From the NCBI GenBank assembly GCA_934660965.1, contig CAKUIM010000003.1, forward strand, positions 1-64,000: DNA of 64,000 bases. Reading direction: 5' to 3'. Under the pieces are notes generated by a model, which saw nothing but the letters and a program-made list of their open reading frames with translations, was not told the origin of the DNA and ran no database searches. The position numbers and the translations under genes were made by a program. Shown in pieces: positions 36,303-43,832 of the stretch. The stretch comes from an uncultured Oscillospiraceae bacterium (GTDB lineage: Bacteria > Bacillota > Clostridia > Oscillospirales > Oscillospiraceae). Every line of letters starts with the position of its first letter. Position 1 is the first letter of the stretch.

Positions 36303-37001
36303 CTACCCCATGGCCCACAGCTGCTGCATGCAGGCGCTGACAAGGGCCGCGGCCGCCTTCGTCTGGTACTCCGGCGTGAGCAGCCGCGCCGCCTCCTCCG
36401 GGTTGCTCAGAAAGCCGCACTCCACCAGGATGGCCGGGCAGTTCACATGGGCCATCAGATAAACGCCCTCCGAAATGGGCTTTGCCGCCCGGCGGTTTTC
36501 CCCATCCAGCGCCAGAAGGGTGCGCTGGGTCAGCTCGCCCCAGAGTCTGCTCTCCTCCCCCCGGCCGTAAAATACCTGGGCGCCGTGGTAGCGCGCCTCC
36601 GGATAGGAATTCTGGTGGATGCTCAAAAGCATGGCGCCCCGCTGCCCCTCCACAAGGCTGACCCGGTTATGGAGGTCGGACACCTTCTTTTCCCGGAGCG
36701 TCCGGGCCTCCGGACTGTGAATGGAGCGGTCGTCCGCCCGGGTGAGCACTGCCGGCACGCCGCACAGCCCCAGAAGCTGGTCGCAGCGCAGGGCGATGGC
36801 GAGGTTGATGCCGCTCTCCCGGTCTCCGGCGGCGGAAACCGCCCCGCCGTCCTCCCCGCCGTGGCCGGCGTCCACCACCACGGTGTGCAGCTCGTAGGCC
36901 GCCGGGACATACGCGGGGACGCTCTCCCCGCCCGGCGACGCCAGCCCCGCCCAGAAACAAATACACAGGCATACCAATAATAACACAATTGTCCGTTTCA
37001 T
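36303..37001 (-). CDS. cwlD: N-acetylmuramoyl-L-alanine amidase CwlD
   Basis: CwlD removes peptide stems from muramic acid so that muramic-delta-lactam can be made in the spore cortex. The 232-residue protein has an N-terminal membrane or signal segment (IVLLLVCLCICFWAGLA), DAGHGGEDGG (residues 44-53) with a zinc His, SIHQNSY with a second His, and ILVECGFLSN with the catalytic Glu, all of the Amidase_3 family. It precedes the surface-protein gene by 70 bases and lies back to back with the cotJ genes, which are also sporulation genes. Confidence 0.9.
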   Translation of the reverse strand: MKRTIVLLLVCLCICFWAGLASPGGESVPAYVPAAYELHTVVVDAGHGGEDGGAVSAAGDRESGINLAIALRCDQLLGLCGVPAVLTRADDRSIHSPEARTLREKKVSDLHNRVSLVEGQRGAMLLSIHQNSYPEARYHGAQVFYGRGEESRLWGELTQRTLLALDGENRRAAKPISEGVYLMAHVNCPAILVECGFLSNPEEAARLLTPEYQTKAAAALVSACMQQLWAMG

Positions 37002-37080
37002 ACCAGACCCCTCCCCGATAAAATTATGAAAAGGGCCGAAATTCTATCCCTGCTGTTCTCCGTCTCGCCCCCGGGGCGGG

Positions 37081-37107
37081 ACCGCACGGCGCACCGGGAC
37101 ATAGAAT
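37081..37107 (+). promoter_or_regulatory. possible mother-cell (SigE/SigK-like) promoter of the cotJ genes
   Basis: AC at 37081-37082, 17 bp, then CATAGAAT at 37100-37107. This fits the CATAnnnT -10 box of SigE/SigK and the AC of the SigK -35 region. The match is partial. Confidence 0.45.
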
Positions 37108-37153
37108 GGTCTGGCAGCAGCGTCTGCCAAACATCTCCCGAGGAGGAATGATC

Positions 37154-37627
37154 TTGGATAACAATCAGGGCACGACCCCGCGCCCCTGCGAGGATCACTG
37201 CGGGACCCTTCCCCCCTGCGCCCCGCTGGCGGTGCCATATGTTCCCTTTCAGCAGACGGGCAGCGAGCTCTATTCCCACACCCAGGCGCTGGAAAACGGC
37301 ACGCTGTTTCCCGGATTGAACCTGCCCTTCCGCGTCAAAACAGTCTCCGCCTCCCCCGCCGGGCGGGCGGCGGCAGAGCTCCAGGCCCTTGAATTTGTCA
37401 TCACGGAGCTGGGCCTCTATCTCGACACCCACCAGAGCGACGCCGAGGCCTTCGCCCTCTATCAGCAGTACGAAAAGCTCGCCCGTGAGGGCCGGGCGCG
37501 GTACACGGCGATGTACGGGCCCCTTTATCAGACAGACACTGTAAAGGATTCTTCCTATACATGGCTGAACGACCCGTGGCCGTGGGAATATCCCGGCACA
37601 AATGGTGCAGACAGGGGGCGGAACTAA
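37154..37627 (+). CDS. fused CotJA-CotJB spore coat protein
   Basis: The 157-residue product joins two coat-associated proteins that are normally separate. Residues about 20-60 are CotJA (APLAVPYVPFQQ, ALENGTLFPGLNLPF). Residues about 72-150 are CotJB (ELQALEFVITELGLYLDTHQ, AMYGPLY and DPWPWEY). A TTG at 37154 is the likely start: AGGAGG ends 7 bases before it, whereas the ATG at 37148 is only 1 base from that site. No stop or frameshift divides the domains. cotJC starts at the very next base after the stop. Confidence 0.87.
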   Translation: MDNNQGTTPRPCEDHCGTLPPCAPLAVPYVPFQQTGSELYSHTQALENGTLFPGLNLPFRVKTVSASPAGRAAAELQALEFVITELGLYLDTHQSDAEAFALYQQYEKLAREGRARYTAMYGPLYQTDTVKDSSYTWLNDPWPWEYPGTNGADRGRN

Positions 37628-38224
37628 ATGTTTGTTTATCAGAAAAAGCTGCAGTACCCGGTGAAGATTCGAAACTGCGACCCGAAGCTGGCCGCCCTTG
37701 TCATCTCCCAGTACGGCGGCCCGGACGGCGAGCTGGGCGCGTCCCTGCGCTATCTCTCCCAGCGCTACGCCATGCCCTACCCCGAGCTCAAGGGCCTGCT
37801 CACCGATATCGGCACAGAGGAGCTCGGCCACCTTGAGATGATCGGCGCCATCGTCCATCAGCTGACCCGGAAGCTCACCGACGAGCAGGTGCGCGAGGGC
37901 GGCTTCGACGCCTACTTTGTGGATCACACCGCCGGCGTCTACCCCGCCGCGGCCTCCGGCTGGCCCTACAATGCGGCCTCCATGGCGGTGAAGGGGGACG
38001 TAATCTGCGACCTGACCGAGGACATGGCCGCCGAGCAGAAGGCCAGGGTCACCTACGACAACATCCTGCGCCTGTCCGACGACCCGGACGTCAACGACGT
38101 CATCCGCTTCCTGCGGGAGCGGGAGATCGTCCATTTCCAGCGCTTCGGCGAAGCGGTGGAACTGGCGCGGCAGAAAATGAATGAGAAAAACGTCTATTAT
38201 ATGAACCCGGCCTTCGACCGCTAA
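37628..38224 (+). CDS. cotJC: spore coat protein CotJC, manganese catalase-like
   Basis: The 198-residue ferritin-like protein has GTEELGHLEMIGAIVHQL near residue 62 and REREIVHFQRFGEAV near 157, which supply the di-manganese ligands of the manganese catalase family. CotJC is packed in the inner spore coat and probably removes hydrogen peroxide. It begins directly after the fused cotJA-cotJB gene and ends at a terminator. Confidence 0.92.
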   Translation: MFVYQKKLQYPVKIRNCDPKLAALVISQYGGPDGELGASLRYLSQRYAMPYPELKGLLTDIGTEELGHLEMIGAIVHQLTRKLTDEQVREGGFDAYFVDHTAGVYPAAASGWPYNAASMAVKGDVICDLTEDMAAEQKARVTYDNILRLSDDPDVNDVIRFLREREIVHFQRFGEAVELARQKMNEKNVYYMNPAFDR

Positions 38225-38241
38225 GCCGCCGGGCAGCGAAA

Positions 38242-38290
38242 AAAAGGCAGCGTGTACGCCCCAAAAACGGGCATACACGCTGCCTTTTAT
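38242..38290. terminator. bidirectional terminator after cotJC
   Basis: AAAAGGCAGCGTGTACGCCC pairs with GGGCATACACGCTGCCTTTT around CAAAAAC, with one mismatch. It serves cotJC and the convergent gene. Confidence 0.9.
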
Positions 38291-38295
38291 TTGCT

Positions 38296-39117
38296 TTATG
38301 CCTGGTGCTTCTGCTTCCGCCGCCTGCCCCGGACAGTCAGGGCGGTGATGAGCACCGCCAGCACCGCAAGGCAGGCCGGCACCACCCAGTCCGGAATGAC
38401 GGCGGGGACACTGCTGCTGGGCTCCACCATCCCCTCCGACGTGCCGGTGCGCACCTCCGACACCGACAGCGGCGCGTCAATCCCAAGCTCGTCGCTGTCC
38501 GGGTCGTCCAGGCATGCCCAGGCGTTGTGTCGGCCCATGTAGTAGCCCACATAGGACCAGCGCCGGCCTTCGCTGTCGGTGTAGAGGTTATGGAAGGTCT
38601 CCGCAAAGGGCAGATAGGCGCGGTTCTCCTTCAGCTCGCCGCAATAGATGCCGCCGGGGTAGGTGTAGAGGCATACGCTCGTCAGACCGTCTCCGGAGCC
38701 GTCATATTCGGCAAATTCCGCGCCGTGGTCCTCTTCAAAGGAAATGCCGTCGTACACCGGCGCCAGGTCGTCCAGAGGCACCCAGCCCGAGTGCCGGGTG
38801 CGGGTACCGGCGGCGTCCTGGGTGGAGAGTTCCGTCACCGCCCAGTACATTCCCTTCTCCTCCCAGGTGTAGCCCACGTAGATCTGGGTACGGTTGGGCA
38901 GGTTCATCACCTGCATCGCGCCTCCGGGGGCGGCATGCAGCGTCACATAGCCCGCGCTGCCGTTGGCGAGAAAATTCCGTCCCAGATAGGAGCACTCCTC
39001 CCGGTGGTGTTCGTAAAAGCTGTTCCCGTGGGGCTCCCACACCAGGTCTGCCGCCGCCGGCAGCGCAAGGGCACCCGCCATAAGGGCACACAACAGCAAT
39101 ATCATGGCTCTGCGCAT
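38296..39117 (-). CDS. exported, membrane-anchored protein of unknown function
   Basis: The 273-residue protein has a signal peptide (AMILLLCALMAGALALPAAA), an extracytoplasmic part with repeated W/Y-rich segments (IYVGYTWEEKGMYWAV, WSYVGYYMGRHNAWACL) that resemble SH3-like folds, a Ser/Pro stretch, and a C-terminal membrane helix (VVPACLAVLAVLITALTV) followed by RGRRRKQKHQA. The order suggests a protein anchored by its tail with the bulk outside the cell. I do not recognise the family. AAGGGGAG precedes the ATG. Confidence 0.65.
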   Translation of the reverse strand: MRRAMILLLCALMAGALALPAAADLVWEPHGNSFYEHHREECSYLGRNFLANGSAGYVTLHAAPGGAMQVMNLPNRTQIYVGYTWEEKGMYWAVTELSTQDAAGTRTRHSGWVPLDDLAPVYDGISFEEDHGAEFAEYDGSGDGLTSVCLYTYPGGIYCGELKENRAYLPFAETFHNLYTDSEGRRWSYVGYYMGRHNAWACLDDPDSDELGIDAPLSVSEVRTGTSEGMVEPSSSVPAVIPDWVVPACLAVLAVLITALTVRGRRRKQKHQA

Positions 39118-39187
39118 GATGGTCAGCTCCCCTTTCCTTTCTTTGTCTGGATAGACGGCCGCCGGCCGGAAAAAGTTCCCGCTGCCT

Positions 39188-39628
39188 TCAGGGCTGCCGC
39201 GAGGCGCGCGCCTGCTCCTGGCTGCGGCGGAGCAGATACCCCTCCAGAATCAGCGAGGCAGCCACGGCGTCCACCGTGTCCCGGTGCTGCTTCATTTTCT
39301 TCCCGTTTGCGTGGAGAATCTGGTGGGCCTCAATGGTGGTGCGCCGCTCGTCCCAAAGGCGGACAGGCAGGCCGGCAGTCTCGGTGAGCAGCGCGGCAAA
39401 ATCCCGGTAGAGCTGCGCGCGGGCGCCCTCGCTGCCGTCCATATTCCGCGGGAAGCCCAGCACCAGCTCCTCCACGCCGTATTTCCGCACCAGTTCCCCA
39501 ATCTCTTCCGCCGCATGCCGGGCATCCCGGCTGCGCACCACCGCCGTGTGCCCGGTCATCATAGCGGCGGGGTCGGAGATGGCAACGCCGGTGCGGGCGT
39601 CCCCATAGTCGATGGCCATAATCCGCAT
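39188..39628 (-). CDS. ruvX: RuvX/YqgF, putative Holliday junction resolvase or 16S rRNA pre-processing nuclease
   Basis: The 146-residue RNase H-fold protein starts MRIMAIDYGDARTGVAISDP with the first acidic residue Asp6, and has LGFPRNMDG, WDERRTT and DAVAASLILEGYL, as in YqgF proteins. Members process pre-16S rRNA ends in E. coli and were first proposed as resolvases. The ATG at 39628 follows GGGGAGAGGG; a longer frame to 39715 would run through the promoter. Confidence 0.92.
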   Translation of the reverse strand: MRIMAIDYGDARTGVAISDPAAMMTGHTAVVRSRDARHAAEEIGELVRKYGVEELVLGFPRNMDGSEGARAQLYRDFAALLTETAGLPVRLWDERRTTIEAHQILHANGKKMKQHRDTVDAVAASLILEGYLLRRSQEQARASRQP

Positions 39629-39686
39629 GTCCCTCTCCCCTTTCCGCGCCGGAGGTTCCGGCGCCCTGAACTCCTTCGTTTTTCCT

Positions 39687-39715
39687 ATTATAAAGGATAA
39701 AATACCGCTTGACAA
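39687..39715 (-). promoter_or_regulatory. promoter of ruvX
   Basis: Reverse strand TTGTCA (39710-39715), 17 bp, perfect TATAAT (39687-39692). The -35 box overlaps that of the divergent rpmG promoter. Confidence 0.83.
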
Positions 39716-39738
39716 GGGAAATACATCCGTGGTAAAAT
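39709..39738 (+). promoter_or_regulatory. promoter of rpmG-secE-nusG
   Basis: TTGACA (39709-39714), 18 bp, TAAAAT (39733-39738). Transcription would give a leader of about 200 nt. Confidence 0.78.
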
Positions 39739-39877
39739 GATCATACCTGTGAGCAGGGCTTTATTTTTGTGCTTATTTTTACGGGATAGGCGCAAAAACC
39801 CTCTTCCCTTCTCGGGTCACAGGGAGGCAAAGCATGCCGACCTTCCGTAGCTTTTTCGGGGCGTTTTGTCCCTGTTT

Positions 39878-39916
39878 GGCGTCGGAGTCGGCAAAGGCCG
39901 CTCCGGCGTTTTTTGT
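39878..39916 (+). terminator. leader attenuator before rpmG
   Basis: CGGAG-T-CGGC pairs with GCCG-CTCCG around an AAAG loop (39883-39905), extended by 3 bp below, and is followed by six T. It ends about 32 bases before the rpmG start, so it would stop transcription inside the leader. GCCGAC at 39836-39841 can pair with GTCGGC at 39887-39892 and would break the stem, a possible antiterminator. Confidence 0.7.
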
Positions 39917-39946
39917 CGGGCGGGTAATAACAAAGGAGGTGCCAAT

Positions 39947-40111
39947 ATGGCGAAAGCCGGTAACCGTGTCAAGATCACCCTGCGGTGCTCTGAGTGCAAG
40001 CAGCGCAACTACAACACCAGCAAGAACAAGCGCAACACCACCGAGCGCTTGGAACTGAACAAGTATTGCCCCTTCTGCAGAAAGCATACCGTGCATAACG
40101 AAACCAAGTAA
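39947..40111 (+). CDS. rpmG: 50S ribosomal protein L33, zinc-binding form
   Basis: The 54-residue protein has CSEC (Cys14, Cys17) and CPFC (Cys41, Cys44), so it is the zinc-containing C+ form, which depends on zinc supply. AAAGGAGGT precedes the ATG at 39947. It starts the classic rpmG-secE-nusG order. Confidence 0.95.
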   Translation: MAKAGNRVKITLRCSECKQRNYNTSKNKRNTTERLELNKYCPFCRKHTVHNETK

Positions 40112-40149
40112 TGGGCTCTGGACGCTCAAAGAAAGAAGGGTGTGACAAA

Positions 40150-40428
40150 ATGTCTGAACTGGAAAAACGGGCCGACGCCCAGGCTGACAAGCCTGAAAAG
40201 AAGGCCAAGTCTCCCGAGAAGAAAAAGGAATCGGTGTTCAAGCGCATCGGGCGCTGGTTCAAGGACCTCAAGGGTGAGCTGAAGAAGGTTACCTGGCCCT
40301 CCGCGAAGGACACCGCGAAAAACGTGGCGATCGTCATTGCCTGCGTTCTGGTTGTAGGCGTTATGATCTGGCTGTTTGACTGGGTCATCAAGATGGTCGT
40401 CGAAGCCCTGCTGAACATCTTTAACTAA
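40150..40428 (+). CDS. secE: preprotein translocase subunit SecE
   Basis: SecE clamps SecY in the Sec translocon. The 92-residue protein has a charged N-terminus (about 1-35), the conserved FKDLKGELKKVTWPSAKDT segment and a single membrane helix (VAIVIACVLVVGVMIWLF). The ATG at 40150 has AGAAGGGTG 9 bases before it; an ATG at 40111 overlapping the rpmG stop would add 13 residues without family support. Confidence 0.93.
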   Translation: MSELEKRADAQADKPEKKAKSPEKKKESVFKRIGRWFKDLKGELKKVTWPSAKDTAKNVAIVIACVLVVGVMIWLFDWVIKMVVEALLNIFN

Positions 40429-40438
40429 GGAGCCCGGC

Positions 40439-40960
40439 ATGGCAGACGAATTGAAGTGGTATGTTGCCCACACATACTCCGGCTATGAGAACACCGTGGC
40501 CGCGAGCATTGAAAAATCTGTGGAAAACCGCAACATGAAAGACCTTATTACCGAGGTCAGCATCCCCATGGAGACCGTCACCGAGATCACCGATAACGGC
40601 CCCAAGACCGTTGACCGCAAGGTGTTCCCCGGCTATGTGCTGGTCAAGATGGTCATGACCGATGAGACCTGGCATCTGGTGCGCAACATCCGCGGCGTGA
40701 CCGGCTTTGTCGGTTCGGCCAATAAGGCGATCCCACTCACCGACGAAGAGATCGCGGCCCTGGGCGTTGAAAAGCGCGAGGTGGTCGTGTCCTACAGCGT
40801 CGGCGACAGCGTCAAAATCATCGACGGCGCCCTGGAGTCCTTCATCGGCACCGTTGAAGAGCTGGATCTGGACCGCGGCAAGGTCCGCGTGGTCGTATCC
40901 ATGTTCGGCCGGGAGACCCCCGTCGAGCTGGAGCTTGACCAGGTCGAGCTCGTTCACTGA
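40439..40960 (+). CDS. nusG: transcription termination/antitermination protein NusG
   Basis: The 173-residue protein has the NGN domain (WYVAHTYSGYENTVAASIEK, FPGYVLVKMVM) and the C-terminal KOW domain (VVSYSVGDSVKIIDGALESF, residues about 117-173). NusG couples RNA polymerase to pausing, termination and the ribosome. It lies 10 bases after secE. Confidence 0.97.
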   Translation: MADELKWYVAHTYSGYENTVAASIEKSVENRNMKDLITEVSIPMETVTEITDNGPKTVDRKVFPGYVLVKMVMTDETWHLVRNIRGVTGFVGSANKAIPLTDEEIAALGVEKREVVVSYSVGDSVKIIDGALESFIGTVEELDLDRGKVRVVVSMFGRETPVELELDQVELVH

Positions 40961-41044
40961 CAGCACCCGGCTGTCAACCCCCGTGGGAGGCGCGCCCCAG
41001 GCGCTCCGTCACCACCACATTTTATGTAGGAGGTTCCGTTCAAA

Positions 41045-41470
41045 ATGGCTAAGAAAATCACTGGATATGTAAAGCTGCAGATCCCCGCCGGCCAGGCAAC
41101 TCCCGCGCCCCCTGTGGGCCCGGCCCTGGGCCAGCACGGCGTTAACATTGCCGCCTTTACCAAGGAGTTCAACGAGCGCACCAAGAAGGACATGGGCCTG
41201 ATCATCCCCGTGGTGATCACCGTCTATGCCGACCGCTCCTTCTCCTTCATCACCAAGACTCCTCCCGCCGCCGTTCTCATCAAGAAGGCCTGCAAGATCG
41301 AGTCCGGCTCCGGCGTGCCCAACAAGACCAAGGTCGCTACCCTCAGCCAGGAGGATCTGCGCAAGATCGCCGAGCTGAAGATGCCCGACCTGAACGCCGC
41401 TACCGTTGAGGCCGCCATGAGCATGATTGCCGGCACTGCCCGCTCCATGGGCGTGCTGATCGGCGAGTAA
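41045..41470 (+). CDS. rplK: 50S ribosomal protein L11
   Basis: The 141-residue protein binds the GTPase-associated region of 23S rRNA. It begins [20 protein letters not shown], then [15 protein letters not shown], and ends with a conserved rRNA-binding domain ([17 protein letters not shown]). AGGAGG precedes the ATG. The 84-base gap after nusG contains a GGAGGCGC/GGCGCTCC hairpin. Confidence 0.97.
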   Translation: MAKKITGYVKLQIPAGQATPAPPVGPALGQHGVNIAAFTKEFNERTKKDMGLIIPVVITVYADRSFSFITKTPPAAVLIKKACKIESGSGVPNKTKVATLSQEDLRKIAELKMPDLNAATVEAAMSMIAGTARSMGVLIGE

Positions 41471-41489
41471 GGGAAAGGAGGAAGTAAAC

Positions 41490-42182
41490 ATGGCTAAAGG
41501 CAAGAAGTATATCGACAGCTCCAAGCTCATCGACCGCAGCGTCCAGTACGACGTGACCGAGGCGATGGAGCTTGTGACCAAGACCGCTACCGCAAAATTC
41601 GACGAGACTGTTGAGCTGCATGTGAAGCTGGGCGTTGACTCCCGTCACGCCGACCAGCAGGTGCGCGGCGCCATCGTCCTCCCCCACGGCACCGGCAAGA
41701 CCTCCCGCGTGCTGGTCTTCGCCAAGGGCGACAAGGCCGAGGAGGCCCGTGCCGCCGGCGCCGACTTCGTGGGCGATATGGACCTGGTGCAGAAGATCCA
41801 GGGCGAGAACTGGTTTGACTTTGACGTTGTGGTCGCCACCCCCGACATGATGGGCGTTGTGGGCCGCCTCGGTAAGGTCCTGGGCCCCAAGGGCCTGATG
41901 CCCTCCCCCAAGGCCGGCACCGTCACCCCCAACGTGACCCAGGCCGTCAACGAGATCAAGGCCGGTAAGGTGGAGTACCGTCTGGACAAGACCAACATCA
42001 TCCACTGCCCCATCGGCAAGGTGTCCTTCGGCCCCGAGAAGCTCACCGACAACCTCAACGCTCTCATGGGCGCCATCGTGAAGGCCAAGCCCGCCGCCGC
42101 CAAGGGCCAGTATGTGAAGAGCTGCGTCGCCGCCTCCACCATGGGCCCCGGCGTGAAGATCAACAGCGCGAAGTTTATGTAA
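41490..42182 (+). CDS. rplA: 50S ribosomal protein L1
   Basis: The 230-residue protein forms the L1 stalk. Conserved segments include [53 protein letters not shown] and GKVEYRLDK. It is 19 bases after rplK with GGAAAGGAGG before the ATG. The stop codon is followed directly by a tandem repeat rather than by the usual short gap to rplJ. Confidence 0.97.
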   Translation: MAKGKKYIDSSKLIDRSVQYDVTEAMELVTKTATAKFDETVELHVKLGVDSRHADQQVRGAIVLPHGTGKTSRVLVFAKGDKAEEARAAGADFVGDMDLVQKIQGENWFDFDVVVATPDMMGVVGRLGKVLGPKGLMPSPKAGTVTPNVTQAVNEIKAGKVEYRLDKTNIIHCPIGKVSFGPEKLTDNLNALMGAIVKAKPAAAKGQYVKSCVAASTMGPGVKINSAKFM

Positions 42183-42462
42183 GAAGCGCGAGGACAGGCG
42201 TGCAGGGGTGCTTGGACCGCAATGACGGGCAAAACCCAAGAAGGGGCGAACGCCCCGGATGGATTTGCCCGGAATGCAGGGAAAGCAACCCGGCCGCGCG
42301 CCCAATCCGAGCGTGACAGCACGAAGCGTGAGGACAGGCGCGCAGGGGCGCTTGGACCGCAATGACGGGCAAAACCCAAGAAGGGGCGAGCGCCCCGGAT
42401 GGATTTGCCCGGAATGCAGGGAAAGCAACCCGGCCGCGCGCCCGATCCGAGCGTGACAACTT
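42183..42462. repeat. two tandem copies of a 140-bp GC-rich repeat
   Basis: Copy 1 spans 42183-42322 and copy 2 spans 42323-42462, with only a few differences. Each contains a compound hairpin: GGGCAAA / TTTGCCC outside and GGGGCG / CGCCCC inside (42227-42270 in copy 1). Open frames cross both strands but have no ribosome sites. It starts one base after the rplA stop and ends 26 bases before the rplJ -35 box, as expected of a mobile or amplified intergenic element. Confidence 0.9.
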
Positions 42463-42488
42463 CTTTCATTTATATCCCTCGGAGGGTC

Positions 42489-42517
42489 TTGACAGGGCCC
42501 TCCGGGGCTGATATAAT
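42489..42517 (+). promoter_or_regulatory. promoter of rplJ-rplL
   Basis: Consensus TTGACA (42489-42494), 17 bp, perfect TATAAT (42512-42517). Confidence 0.92.
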
Positions 42518-42523
42518 ACCATT

Positions 42524-42643
42524 CGTGTTCAAAGACAGCGGGTTGCCGGGGTTCCCCGGTGTAAAGCCTGCCGAGAATGCAGCTGACAATATATCCCATG
42601 GATTGTGATGCTGTTTTCGTTTGACACGAGAGCAGCTTTTTTT
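42524..42643 (+). ncRNA. ribosomal protein L10 leader with terminator
   Basis: The leader contains the L10-binding elements CAAAGACAGCGGG and AAAGCCTGCCGAGAA, as in the Firmicute L10 leader (Rfam RF00557). It ends in an intrinsic terminator GCTGTTTTCG / CGAGAGCAGC followed by seven T (42610-42643). Free L10(L12)4 would bind and favour termination, shutting off rplJL. Confidence 0.85.
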
Positions 42644-42756
42644 GTTGGAATCGCGGAGAATCTTCCCTCGCCGGTGCAATCGTGCCGACATTTGGGGCGG
42701 GTCCGCAGCGTGAAGGCAAATTCTGCTGCATCCAATTTTCCGGAGGTGAATTCCAA

Positions 42757-43284
42757 ATGCCCAATGCAAAGGTTCTCAGTGAAAAGCAGGCCGTGGTGGC
42801 TGCCCTGACCGAAACCCTTCAGAACGCCTCTGCCGGCGTGCTGGTGGACTACGAGGGTATCACTGTTGCCGAGGACACCGCGCTGCGCAACGAGCTGCGC
42901 GAGAACGGCGTGGAGTACTCCGTCGTCAAGAATACCCTGGTTCGCTTCGCCATCAACAGTGTGGGGATGAACGAGCTGGACGATGTTCTGCACGGCGCTA
43001 CTGCCCTGGCTGTGTCCAAGGGCGACCCCATCGCGCCCATGCGCGTGGTCAACAAGTACGCCAAGCAGCTTGGCGACCGCTTCAACATCAAGGCCGGTTT
43101 CATGGACGGCAAGGTCCTCCCCCTGGCCGATGTGGCCGCGCTGGCCGAGCTGCCCTCCAAGGACGGCCTGGTGGCACAGCTGCTCGGCATGATGCTCGCG
43201 CCCATTACCAGCCTGGCTATCGTCCTGAAGGCCATCGCCGAGAAGGACGGCGAGAGCGCCCCCGAGGCCGCTCCTGCCGAGTAA
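42757..43284 (+). CDS. rplJ: 50S ribosomal protein L10
   Basis: The 175-residue protein anchors the L7/L12 stalk. Conserved parts are LSEKQAVVAALTETL, VLVDYEGITVAEDT, YSVVKNTLVRFA and the C-terminal helix that binds L12. The ATG at 42757 follows CGGAGGTG by 9 bases. Its own leader (42524-42643) controls it. Confidence 0.96.
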   Translation: MPNAKVLSEKQAVVAALTETLQNASAGVLVDYEGITVAEDTALRNELRENGVEYSVVKNTLVRFAINSVGMNELDDVLHGATALAVSKGDPIAPMRVVNKYAKQLGDRFNIKAGFMDGKVLPLADVAALAELPSKDGLVAQLLGMMLAPITSLAIVLKAIAEKDGESAPEAAPAE

Positions 43285-43342
43285 TCCCCTATCCCCCTGC
43301 GGGAAACATTCATTTTAACATTTATTAAGGAGGTTTTTTATC

Positions 43343-43717
43343 ATGGCTAGCGAGAAGATTACTGCTATGATCGAAGAAGTCAAGTCCCTGACCGTTCTCG
43401 AGCTCAACGAGCTCGTCAAGGCTCTGGAGGAGGAGTTCGGCGTTTCCGCCGCCGCCATGGCCGCTCCCGCCGCCGGCGCTGCCGCCGCTGCTCCCGCCGA
43501 GGAGAAGACCGAGTTCGACGTCGTCCTCGCCGAGGTTGGCTCCGAGAAGATCAAGGTCATCAAGGTCGTCCGCGAGATCACCGGCCTGGGCCTGGCCGAG
43601 GCCAAGGCTATGGTCGAGTCCGCCCCCAAGGCCCTCAAGGAGGGCGTCAGCAAGGACGACGCCGAGGCTCTCAAGAAGAAGCTGGAAGAGGTCGGCGCCA
43701 AGGTCGAGCTGAAGTAA
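43343..43717 (+). CDS. rplL: 50S ribosomal protein L7/L12
   Basis: The 124-residue protein has the N-terminal dimerisation helix region ([20 protein letters not shown]), an Ala-rich hinge (about 37-54) and the factor-binding domain ([34 protein letters not shown]). AAGGAGG precedes the ATG. It ends the operon at a strong terminator. Confidence 0.97.
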   Translation: MASEKITAMIEEVKSLTVLELNELVKALEEEFGVSAAAMAAPAAGAAAAAPAEEKTEFDVVLAEVGSEKIKVIKVVREITGLGLAEAKAMVESAPKALKEGVSKDDAEALKKKLEEVGAKVELK

Positions 43718-43731
43718 TTCACCTTCTAAAC

Positions 43732-43771
43732 AAAACCGGACTGCGCATTTCGATGGGCAGTCCGGTTTTTT
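43732..43771 (+). terminator. intrinsic terminator of rplJ-rplL
   Basis: AAAACCGGACTGC / GCAGTCCGGTTTT stem with a T run. Confidence 0.92.
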
Positions 43772-43832
43772 CTTTCCCTGCCCCCTTACCGGGCAGCAGC
43801 AGCACAGGCAAAGCGAAAGGAGCGGCAGCGCT

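Noticed and set aside
42190..42460. Open frames on both strands of the 140-bp repeat
   Set aside because: They lack start signals, and the two repeat copies preserve the hairpin rather than a reading frame.
42183..42462. CRISPR array
   Set aside because: The units are 140 bp and directly abutting, with no unique spacers. The 50-bp pair at 29891-29990 is also abutting and promoter-bearing. No cas gene is present.
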